From assembly GCA_016763395.1 (NCBI GenBank), contig JAESTW010000424.1, forward strand, positions 1 through 6,307: DNA of 6,307 nucleotides. The letters run 5' to 3'. The DNA is from Kofleriaceae bacterium. GTDB taxonomy: Bacteria > Myxococcota_A > Polyangia > Haliangiales > Haliangiaceae. This document shows positions 1 through 5,710 of this stretch, in pieces. A program made the position numbers and the translations under genes. The notes beneath the pieces were generated by a model. That model did no database searches. It saw only the letters and a list, made by a program, of their open reading frames with translations, and was not told the origin of the DNA. The stretch's first letter is position 1; the number at the start of each line of letters is the position of its first letter.

Positions 1-160
1 AGCGGCGGAAATCGGCCCTTGCCGCAGACGCCGAGCTTCGCTCTATCTCTTCGAAATACCACAGGTATTCCTCATTGATTCGACCCACCGGGAAACTATT
101 TCTTCTCGCTGGGCCGGGGTGCTATTTCCGGCTCGGACATCTAGTTAAACTACTAAGGTA
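1..160. other. Left-edge region with no assignable gene
   Basis: No gene can be assigned with confidence. On the plus strand two frames are open from the edge: one ends at TAA 146-148, the other at TAA 159-161, overlapping the next start as TAATG. On the minus strand a frame opens with GTG at 88-86 and runs off the left edge (29 codons, starting VGRINEEYLWYFEEIE). Its composition looks protein-like, but it lacks a clear ribosome binding site. All three are short enough to be chance, and at most one or two can be real. No convincing -35/-10 pair or terminator hairpin is visible. The region probably holds the leader and promoter of the lipoprotein gene, or the end of an upstream operon gene. 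Confidence 0.4.
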
Positions 161-1132
161 ATGCGACTATCAATATTTTCACTCTTTCGTTCCGCGAGCA
201 CTGGCGCAATTCTATCCGCCCTATTGTTGTCGGCTTGTTCGGGTGGAGAGAGTGAGGGAGCGGACAACACCGAGGCAATTGAAAAAGTTGAAGAAATTGC
301 AGATGAAGAAGACGCTCTTTTAGGCAAGAGGGATGCACTCTTTACGATGCGCCGCGACCTGCAGTCCAAGCGGACCCGGCTGGCGGACAAGCGTACAAAA
401 GTCCGCGCAAGTGGCGGGGACACTTCTCAAATAGATACACAGGAACAGGCTCTCCGTGCGGAAGAGGCGGAGCTGTCCACAAAAGAGTCTGAGCTGGACA
501 AGTTGCTTCGAGTTAGCATGAAGGAACGGAGACAGCTTATTGCTGCGATCGGCAGTGGTGGCGCCGCCAACAACATTACTGCTCGAGAAGCCGGACTTGC
601 GAGCCGAGAGCGAACACTGGCCAAGCGAGAGAAGACGATTGCCGAGAGAGAGGCCGCGCTTGCTCGTAGGGAATCGACCTTGGCGACAAAGTGGAAAGAT
701 GACTGCGCGCTTGGCGGTGGAGCGACGACTATTATCCGAACGGTAGATGCATCTGGTACGAGTTATTCCAAGAAAGACGTAGAGCCTCTACTTTCCAAGG
801 CACGTCGTGAGATGGCCAAGAAAGGCATTCTGGCTTCAGATTTGCCGGCTCAAGCGAGAGGCTTAGAGAAGGAAGCCAATGCCGCAATGAAAAAGGGCGA
901 CTACGGCCGCGCTCGATTGGCTTCGAGCCAGCTGGTTAAGACCGTGAAGGCAATCAGTGTGAACCGAGGATTTATCGCCGCAAAGATTCAGCGTCTCAAC
1001 GGCCGCATGAAAGGAAAAAGTCTTAGCAGTAGGACTGAGGGGCTTTTCCGAGATGCAACCGCACGATATGGCGATGGTAAGTTTAGCTCGGCCAACAAGA
1101 AGCTCAACCAGATCTACTCTTCGCTGCGTTAA
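161..1132 (+). CDS. Lipoprotein with long coiled coil
   Basis: I do not recognise a named family. The 323-residue product starts with a lipoprotein signal: basic MRLSIFSLFR, a hydrophobic stretch, then lipobox LSAC with Cys26. Serine follows the cysteine, so outer-membrane anchoring is possible by the E. coli rule, which may not hold here. Residues about 37-180 are strongly charged and helical, rich in Lys, Arg, Glu and Ala. They include a perfect heptad array at 139-180. Residues about 195-323 form a second helical region containing KKGDYGRARLAS (244-255) and RYGDGKFSSANKKL (302-315), which resemble two degenerate TPR-like hairpins. The ATG follows AAGG closely (AAGGTAATG) and overlaps the TAA of a possible upstream frame. 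The next gene begins 15 bases downstream. A structural or spacer role in the periplasm is plausible; no catalytic motif is seen. Confidence 0.85.
   Translation: MRLSIFSLFRSASTGAILSALLLSACSGGESEGADNTEAIEKVEEIADEEDALLGKRDALFTMRRDLQSKRTRLADKRTKVRASGGDTSQIDTQEQALRAEEAELSTKESELDKLLRVSMKERRQLIAAIGSGGAANNITAREAGLASRERTLAKREKTIAEREAALARRESTLATKWKDDCALGGGATTIIRTVDASGTSYSKKDVEPLLSKARREMAKKGILASDLPAQARGLEKEANAAMKKGDYGRARLASSQLVKTVKAISVNRGFIAAKIQRLNGRMKGKSLSSRTEGLFRDATARYGDGKFSSANKKLNQIYSSLR
575..700 (+). repeat. Six tandem heptads in the lipoprotein coiled coil
   Basis: Residues 139-180 of the lipoprotein divide exactly into six seven-residue units: ITAREAG, LASRERT, LAKREKT, IAEREAA, LARREST, LATKWKD. 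Each begins with Ile or Leu, the second residue is Ala or Thr, and units one to five have Arg-Glu at positions four and five. The repetition is clear in protein but the DNA copies differ at many silent sites, so this is an old or selected repeat and not a recent slippage expansion. The pattern predicts a regular two-stranded or trimeric coiled coil. Confidence 0.8.
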
Positions 1133-1147
1133 CGCGCCATCTTCGCA

Positions 1148-2326
1148 ATGGCTCGAGCAAGTGTGTATGAAGTCTGTGGCCAAGGTGTACTCTATAAAGA
1201 TGCCCGTTTTATGGCCGCATTTCCCTCGATTTGCCGAACACAGGATGGTGAATTACTCTTGGTATTTCGTCGAGCGCCGGACAGCCGATGGTTGCTAAAC
1301 GCGACTTTCGATGCGGAAGTTCTCGCTGAGAGTTCAGAACGTGCGTTGGACGAGGAGCTGTATCACTGGGATGCTGGCTCTCACCTTGCGTGCCTTCGTT
1401 TTGATCAAGAGTTAGTATCGCAAGGTGAGGTCTGTGGGTTGCCTGTAGATGGCCAGTCAGCGGATCAAGACGCGTCGCTGCTTTTGCTCGACAATGGGGA
1501 GATTCTTCTGGCCTCTTTCTCGTGGTATGCGATGCCGCCAGCTTTTGCGGACCTAGTGCGTGCCTGGGGAGGGAAACCCTATGGCGGTCCGAAGAACACC
1601 GGCTGCACCTATATCCCTTGGGGGAGCTATCTTAGGCGGACTTCCGACTCTGGACGTAGCTGGGATGAGCGGCAGTACCTACCTCCACTGCCGGGGGATG
1701 TGGATCTTGTACCCGGAATACGCACGTCCCACGGTGGCGGATGTCGCGGACAAATGATTTCCCTTGGCCAGGAATTGTTCTTAGCGAGCTATGCTCAAAT
1801 CGATGGAATTGGCCCGAAACACAGCGCTCATTTGTATGTCTCGAGCGATGAAGGAAGAAGCTGGGCACATCGCACCACGATTGCGGCATCGCCAGAGTTC
1901 GGAATCTACGAGCCGTCTCTGAGTCTTCTCGCAGATGGTACAATCGTTTGTTGGATGCGAACCGATGATTCGCAAGACCGGATTGCCAGCACAAGATCTA
2001 TTGACGGCGGACAAAGCTTCGGCGAAGTCGCCTTGCATGAAGCTGCCGGACATCCCAGTCACGGACTCGTTCTCAAGAGCGGTCAGGTCTTTCTCTGTTA
2101 TGGATATAGACAGGGGAAGATGGGGATTCGAGCCAGGCTGCTCGACTGTGATGGGGGGAATATCGACAGTGCAGAGGAAATCATATTGCGCGATGATGGT
2201 GCCTGCTCGGACTTAGGCTATCCCTGGGCAGTTGAGCTAGATAGCGGGGAAATCGCGGTATGTTACTACTTTAGCGGTGCTGATGGTGTTCGGCATATTG
2301 CCTACAGCTTAGTCCGGCGTGCTTAG
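1148..2326 (+). CDS. Asp-box (BNR) beta-propeller protein, sialidase superfamily
   Basis: The 392-residue protein has three clear Asp-boxes of the form S/T-x-D-x-G-x-S-W/F: TSDSGRSW (165-172), SSDEGRSW (232-239) and SIDGGQSF (284-291). These mark a sialidase-type six-bladed propeller. FPSICR-TQDGELLLVFRRAP (25-44) resembles the first blade, where sialidases carry a catalytic arginine in an F/Y-R-I-P motif. GIYEPSLSLLADGTIVCW (252-269) and DLGYPWAVELDSGEIAVCYY (355-374) match the late blades of BNR_2-type proteins. There is no signal peptide, so it should be cytoplasmic, unlike most secreted sialidases. I cannot confirm the full catalytic set (Arg triad, Tyr/Glu, Asp), so enzyme activity and substrate are open. 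No Shine-Dalgarno precedes ATG 1148; in-frame GTG 1163 is an alternative. It lies 15 bases after the lipoprotein gene and is likely co-transcribed. Confidence 0.82.
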   Translation: MARASVYEVCGQGVLYKDARFMAAFPSICRTQDGELLLVFRRAPDSRWLLNATFDAEVLAESSERALDEELYHWDAGSHLACLRFDQELVSQGEVCGLPVDGQSADQDASLLLLDNGEILLASFSWYAMPPAFADLVRAWGGKPYGGPKNTGCTYIPWGSYLRRTSDSGRSWDERQYLPPLPGDVDLVPGIRTSHGGGCRGQMISLGQELFLASYAQIDGIGPKHSAHLYVSSDEGRSWAHRTTIAASPEFGIYEPSLSLLADGTIVCWMRTDDSQDRIASTRSIDGGQSFGEVALHEAAGHPSHGLVLKSGQVFLCYGYRQGKMGIRARLLDCDGGNIDSAEEIILRDDGACSDLGYPWAVELDSGEIAVCYYFSGADGVRHIAYSLVRRA

Positions 2327-2354
2327 TCAGAGTAGTCTAACCTGCTGGAGCTCA
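2327..2354. other. 28-base convergent junction
   Basis: The plus-strand propeller gene and the minus-strand PEGA gene end facing each other with only 28 bases between their TAG stops. I find no GC-rich hairpin followed by a T tract on either strand, so no intrinsic terminator can be assigned. Termination may be Rho-dependent, or transcripts may run into the opposite gene. Confidence 0.6.
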
Positions 2355-3263
2355 CTATAGGTCAATTGATAAGTCGGGATCGATTCCGTCCGAGCTAAAT
2401 ATAATGGCGCTCGTGATAGCAATGGCTGCTGCGCCCCCTGCGATTGTGTACCAGCGAAAATACCAGGGAGTTGAATTGCGCTTGATCAGTGTATTGGTGT
2501 TGCTATTGGGATCGCTTAAGAGTCCATTGCGAGTTAGTTCTTGATTGACACCCGGAAGGGGAGAGAGAGTCGCATCGATAGTAGTTTGCTTGCCAAACTC
2601 GATATCCACGAAGCGGACATAATCTCGTGCCTCTGGATGGGTAATTCGGAGTGCATGGGAGCCAACAAATACGGCGACGGGTTTGGTGGGCGTTTTGGCT
2701 ATTTTGTGCCCATCTAAGAAGAGTACGGAACCAACGATAGAACTACTGACGGCCAGGGTACCGACATGTTGGTTGGGAGCTAACAAACGAGTTGCAGCAG
2801 CCTTACTGGCCAGAGCTTGTTCTGCTCCTGATGACAAACTGAGAGTTGTCGAGCGAAGCTCTTTGCCCGTTTTTACATCGACAACCTTTAGATACAAGAG
2901 TTCGGTAGTACCTAAACCTCCGAGTTCTCCGTAGACCACAAAATCGGAGTTAAAGAGTTTGCCGAGAGTACGGATGCACGCCAGCTCGCCTTCACAGGTG
3001 CGAATCTTTGGGTTGTTGTCTTTTCGACTGCGACTCACGACCTCTTTGGCGGTGATGACCTTGATGTTGCCCAGAGATTTAAGGCCGGATTCTATGACTC
3101 TCGCTATGGTTGCAAGCTTCTTGGAGGGTGTTTGGGCAAGGCTACTAACCGGAGCTACTACCACCGTGCTTGAACTTTGTGCGTTGGCCGCTGTGCTGCC
3201 GATAAGAAAGAAAAGGATAGGTATTATTCGTAATACTATTGGCACGATATCTCTCCTCCGCAT
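2355..3263 (-). CDS. Exported CsgG/TolB-N-like + PEGA protein with C-terminal membrane segment (paralogue 2)
   Basis: The 302-residue protein starts with a signal peptide (MRRRDIV, then a hydrophobic stretch, AxA-type site ANA-QS after residue 28). Residues about 32-150 form an alpha/beta domain of the kind seen in CsgG, LpoB and TolB N-terminal regions, with CEGELAC (90-96) and DVKTGKELR (129-137). Residues about 168-233 look like a PEGA domain, a small beta-sandwich found in envelope proteins: VLFLDGHKIAKTPTKPV (180-196), then GSHALRITHPE (201-211). A basic and aromatic stretch, KRNSTPWYFRWY (261-272), leads into one hydrophobic helix at about 273-290 and a short acidic tail. It is a clear paralogue of the gene just upstream, sharing domain order and the C-x5-C pair, and overlaps that gene's end. 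No enzyme motif is visible. The start may be GTG 3245 instead of ATG 3263. Confidence 0.85.
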   Translation of the reverse strand: MRRRDIVPIVLRIIPILFFLIGSTAANAQSSSTVVVAPVSSLAQTPSKKLATIARVIESGLKSLGNIKVITAKEVVSRSRKDNNPKIRTCEGELACIRTLGKLFNSDFVVYGELGGLGTTELLYLKVVDVKTGKELRSTTLSLSSGAEQALASKAAATRLLAPNQHVGTLAVSSSIVGSVLFLDGHKIAKTPTKPVAVFVGSHALRITHPEARDYVRFVDIEFGKQTTIDATLSPLPGVNQELTRNGLLSDPNSNTNTLIKRNSTPWYFRWYTIAGGAAAIAITSAIIFSSDGIDPDLSIDL

Positions 3264-4225
3264 CGGATAGTGCTCTCATTGGTGATACGAAAGCCGATAT
3301 ACCCTGCAACCAAGGCTGCCCCGATGCCAGCACCGACCAAGAACCAGGTCTTTTGGTACCATTTTTTGGGAGGGTCTCGGTGTAAAATAACTAGCTTGGT
3401 TTCTGTCGTTTTGGGAGTGTCCGACTTCACGCGCAAATCAACTAAACGAACAATTACCCTAGTAGTCTTTTGAAAGCGCACGATCACCTCTCGTTGGAAG
3501 CTACCGAACTCCGCGCCGTCGACTCTTAACTGATGAGGCCCGAGCGGCAATTTGAAAATTGGAGTTCTGAGAGGGGTTACCCCGACGAGTTTGCCATCAA
3601 TCTCGACTTTGGCGCCTTCTCGGTCAGCTAGGACGAGAATTGCGCCTTGCAGCTGCTCCGGGGCAAACAGCCTATACGCGGCGACTCGAATGGAGTCGAT
3701 CAGTTTTTCAGGCTGTCCCCGCAGTGGATCGCTCTCAATTCTGCGCAGCTCTTTGCCAGCTGTGACGTCGATAGCCTTGATGTTGAGAATGAATGAATCG
3801 CCGAGAGCCGCAACATTGCCAGAGATGACGTAGTCGACATTAAGAGCTTTACCGATAGCAGCAAGGCACTTGCTTTGGCCGTCGCAACGTTGCAACCTTC
3901 GGCTGAGTTTTTGCACGGACAAGCGATTGGGCACGGGATTGCCACTGAGCCGTTCTAGTTCTTTGTGGAATAAGGTTTCGAGCCTGAGAACCCGTTCACT
4001 ATCCATACCCAACGCATCAAAGCCGACCAGCGCGACCTTTGTGTTGGTAGTTGTAGTAGAAGGCTGGGCGGACGAAACGCCAGTGCTAGCTACGAGCAGC
4101 ATGGAGAGAATAAGTAGCGAGCGACACCAGGACTGAGCCTGTAAAACGCCGCGAGCGCTTTTGATAGCGTTACTCACAGACATATCGTAGCAGTATCTAC
4201 CCCACTTAACTGTGAGCGAGGCCAT
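3236..4225 (-). CDS. Exported CsgG/TolB-N-like + PEGA protein with C-terminal membrane segment (paralogue 1)
   Basis: The 329-residue product has a hydrophobic signal segment at about 36-50 with a likely cleavage after VSSA (53). A CsgG/LpoB/TolB-N-like alpha/beta domain follows at about 60-160, containing CDGQSKC (114-120), ALNVDYVISGNV (127-138) and DVTAGKELR (153-161). A PEGA-type domain spans about 194-264: AKVEIDGKLVGVTPLRTPIF (205-224), then LGPHQLRVDG (228-237). KKWYQKTW (287-294) precedes one membrane helix at about 295-312 and a short tail with two more cysteines (322, 328). It probably acts on the periplasmic side of the envelope; the partner is unknown. The start is unsure: ATG 4225 places 35 residues before the hydrophobic core, whereas ATG 4183 gives a more normal signal peptide. 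Neither has a clear ribosome binding site. The gene follows a small secreted protein by 45 bases and overlaps its own paralogue downstream. Confidence 0.85.
   Translation of the reverse strand: MASLTVKWGRYCYDMSVSNAIKSARGVLQAQSWCRSLLILSMLLVASTGVSSAQPSTTTTNTKVALVGFDALGMDSERVLRLETLFHKELERLSGNPVPNRLSVQKLSRRLQRCDGQSKCLAAIGKALNVDYVISGNVAALGDSFILNIKAIDVTAGKELRRIESDPLRGQPEKLIDSIRVAAYRLFAPEQLQGAILVLADREGAKVEIDGKLVGVTPLRTPIFKLPLGPHQLRVDGAEFGSFQREVIVRFQKTTRVIVRLVDLRVKSDTPKTTETKLVILHRDPPKKWYQKTWFLVGAGIGAALVAGYIGFRITNESTIRCGGEISCQ
3251..3259 (-). promoter_or_regulatory. Strong Shine-Dalgarno favouring a later GTG start
   Basis: GGAGGAGAG lies inside the first codons of the predicted ATG 3263 start. It is correctly spaced (nine bases after GGAGG, fewer from the inner AGGAGAG) for the in-frame GTG at 3245-3243. 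The ATG itself has only a distant GAGAG. Using GTG would give 296 residues starting MPIVLRII and reduce the overlap with the upstream gene from 28 to 10 bases. Against this, the ATG start supplies the three arginines expected in the signal peptide n-region. Confidence 0.5.
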
Positions 4226-4251
4226 GCTCTTGCTTGCTCTTCGTGTCGCTG

Positions 4252-4272
4252 AGGTAGGTACTCATGCTACCT
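4252..4272. repeat. Small inverted repeat between lipoprotein and PEGA genes
   Basis: AGGTAG (4252-4257) and CTACCT (4267-4272) are perfect inverted arms around a nine-base loop. The right arm overlaps the TAG stop of the small secreted protein. The stem is short and no T tract follows, so it is not a convincing terminator. It could be a weak attenuator or processing site in the operon transcript, or chance. Confidence 0.3.
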
Positions 4273-4681
4273 ATTCTGGCCCGTCGAGCTTGCCCGGGTC
4301 TGGCGCAGGCATTGTCACCTGTACCGCGACCCCGGACGCTCTCGCCGAGCGATAAAAAAACAACTTTCGGAGGGCCCAGATTCCACCGGCTGGGTCGATC
4401 TCAAAACGTAGATTGGCGATCTTGTCCGCGCCGATTGTTTTGGCTGCAGCGATTAGCATTTGGTTCACTACTTTGTCCAAGTCGACACCTGGTATCGGAA
4501 CAAATAGTATATAGCCACTTATCGCATCTGCTTGCAGCGCCGCAATGGGGCGCAAGTTGGGACCAACGGCAACACTGTCTGGCTGCAACCGTACCGTCGA
4601 AACATGCGAACAAGCATTTGTTGCCAGTCCTACGCAGACCAAAAGAAGGATCGATGCGCGGCGGTTGATAGAAGTAGGCAC
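4271..4681 (-). CDS. Small secreted protein, probable lipoprotein
   Basis: The 136-residue product begins with a basic n-region (INRR, 5-8), a hydrophobic core ILLLVCVGLA (11-20) and TNAC with Cys24. The lipobox is poor because Thr sits at -3 where Leu is usual, so type I cleavage is also possible. The mature part contains PIPGVDLDKVVNQMLIAAAK (62-81) followed by TIGADKIANLRFEID. This alanine-rich helix plus GAD-x-I-x-N-L strand recurs in several small bacterial lipoprotein families, such as TRL-like and YbjQ-like folds; I cannot choose between them. An aromatic stretch GGIWALRKLFFYRSARASG (99-117) precedes a Pro-rich tail. The start is GTG. The nearest AGGAG is 17 bases upstream, too far to be ideal. 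It sits 60 bases after the ATPase gene and 45 before the PEGA pair, and may be a partner of those proteins. Confidence 0.7.
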   Translation of the reverse strand: MPTSINRRASILLLVCVGLATNACSHVSTVRLQPDSVAVGPNLRPIAALQADAISGYILFVPIPGVDLDKVVNQMLIAAAKTIGADKIANLRFEIDPAGGIWALRKLFFYRSARASGVAVQVTMPAPDPGKLDGPE

Positions 4682-4741
4682 TGAGTAGCAGCGTACAGCT
4701 CCTCAGGAACTAGGGCCAGTAATCCACGGGCTTTGCCTCAG
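4682..4741 (-). other. Operon spacer with short near-palindrome
   Basis: This 60-base gap separates the ATPase stop from the small secreted-protein start. Read on the minus strand it holds AGTTCCTGAGGAGCT, a near-perfect palindrome with a one-base centre, which includes the only AGGAG (4703-4699) before the next gene. It could be an operator-like site or just a ribosome binding element placed unusually far from the GTG. No promoter hexamer pair is evident. Confidence 0.3.
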
Positions 4742-5698
4742 CTAGACGCCGTATTCCGCTTGCAAGAGCTCTGCGAAGTGTTCGATTTCGGGTACACCGA
4801 TCTTGGGTACGAAAAGTCGCGGAAGAGGAATCAGAGGCAGCTCAAATGCGGCTTGCAGTCGCTTTATGTGTGACTCGTTGAGCAGTCGCCTTGCTTGGAA
4901 GAGCGCCGCTTGCTCGGTAACGGCACGCAGTTCATCACTGAGTGTTGCAGAATTGCTGTCGCTCTCGGATTGCAAAATCTCCAAGATTTTTTCTTGTGGA
5001 CTGTCCGGTGGAAAACGCTCGTCGTAGAGTTGGTTGACGATCAGCGGCTGGACCGACATTCCCAAGTGATCGTGCAACTGCATTTTTAGATCGATAGCCT
5101 CGTTGCTTGGCATATCTTCGGCCATTGTGACCATGGCGATACCTGTTTGCTCTTTGTCCAAGAGCACGCTTTGTATTGTGCGCGCGTCCCGAGTCAGAGG
5201 ACCTTCGGGAACCGCACTGGTTATCGCCCACGGAATTCGAAGCATCGACAGGCTGTGGCCACTTGCTGCCATATCAAAGACGATAGTGTCCCAAACTGGT
5301 GCTCGCCCTTTGGTTTCTTTGGTGTGGTACCAGACTTTTCCCAAGATGGCGTAGTCTTCAATACCGGGGATTGCCTTTAAGAAAGCTTCTGTTATGCGGT
5401 TCTCAAAGACAAGATTGTAGATGCGCCGAAAGCGGAGGATCATCAATCCGTATTCTTCCAGTGCTGCTGCTGGCGTCGTATTGATGGCGAAGAGGTTTTC
5501 TCTGAGCTCTGTAATCTCGGGCCCTACCGGCGGTTTACCAAAAATGGAACCGTAACGGTCTTTGGCATTGGCTTCAAATAGAAGGGTTTTTCGCCCCGCG
5601 CGCGCGGTTGCAGTTGCGATGGACGCAGCGACAGTACTTCGTCCGACGCCACCTTTTCCAAGTACGAGTATAAGGCGTTTATCTAGCAATCCTGGCAC
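4742..5698 (-). CDS. Single-domain ArsA/Get3-like P-loop ATPase with altered Walker A
   Basis: The 318-residue soluble protein belongs to the SIMIBI-class ArsA/Get3 family. The deviant Walker A is GKGGVGRST (14-22): the signature Lys15 is kept, but the usual P-loop lysine is Arg20. Switch I, normally D-P-A-H-S/N, reads FEANAKDRYGSIFG (41-54). Walker B and switch II read IVFDMAASGHSLSMLRIP (129-146), matching the family's D-x-A-P-T-G-H-T-L-R-L-L. TMAEDMPSNEA (191-201) and LIVNQLYDE (219-227) match the adenine-loop and V-N-x-L regions, and LPLIPLPRLF (287-296) the C-terminal strand. There is no cysteine at all, so neither the ArsA arsenite site nor the Get3 zinc CxxC exists. Length equals one half of two-domain ArsA. 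GTG is the start, 12 bases after the upstream stop, suggesting translational coupling. The substrate is unknown; ATP hydrolysis is possible but altered. Confidence 0.88.
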   Translation of the reverse strand: MPGLLDKRLILVLGKGGVGRSTVAASIATATARAGRKTLLFEANAKDRYGSIFGKPPVGPEITELRENLFAINTTPAAALEEYGLMILRFRRIYNLVFENRITEAFLKAIPGIEDYAILGKVWYHTKETKGRAPVWDTIVFDMAASGHSLSMLRIPWAITSAVPEGPLTRDARTIQSVLLDKEQTGIAMVTMAEDMPSNEAIDLKMQLHDHLGMSVQPLIVNQLYDERFPPDSPQEKILEILQSESDSNSATLSDELRAVTEQAALFQARRLLNESHIKRLQAAFELPLIPLPRLFVPKIGVPEIEHFAELLQAEYGV

Positions 5699-5710
5699 AA
5701 GGTCGAGTTT

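Noticed and set aside
75..102. TTGATT and TATTTC as a -35/-10 promoter pair for the lipoprotein gene
   Set aside because: The spacing is 16 bases but the -10 matches only about half of the consensus, and a possible coupled upstream frame makes a promoter here unnecessary.
863..1183. 106-codon minus-strand frame across the end of the lipoprotein gene
   Set aside because: It is antisense to the well-supported coiled-coil lipoprotein, Cys- and His-rich, and has no ribosome binding site or domain.
1632..1994. 120-codon minus-strand frame inside the propeller gene
   Set aside because: It runs opposite two Asp-boxes of the plus-strand gene and has shadow-like composition.
4252..4272. Intrinsic terminator between the secreted protein and PEGA genes
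   Set aside because: The stem is only six base pairs with a nine-base loop and no T tract on the minus strand; the downstream gene follows within 45 bases.
4264..4668. 134-codon plus-strand frame opposite the small secreted protein
   Set aside because: The composition is rich in His, Arg, Ser and Pro with no recognisable domain. The minus-strand frame has a signal peptide, a coherent domain and fits the operon, so the plus frame is its antisense shadow.
4742..5698. Arsenite-pump ATPase (arsA) annotation
   Set aside because: The protein is one half-length domain, lacks all cysteines needed for arsenite binding, has altered Walker A and switch I, and no arsB, arsC, arsD or arsR is nearby.
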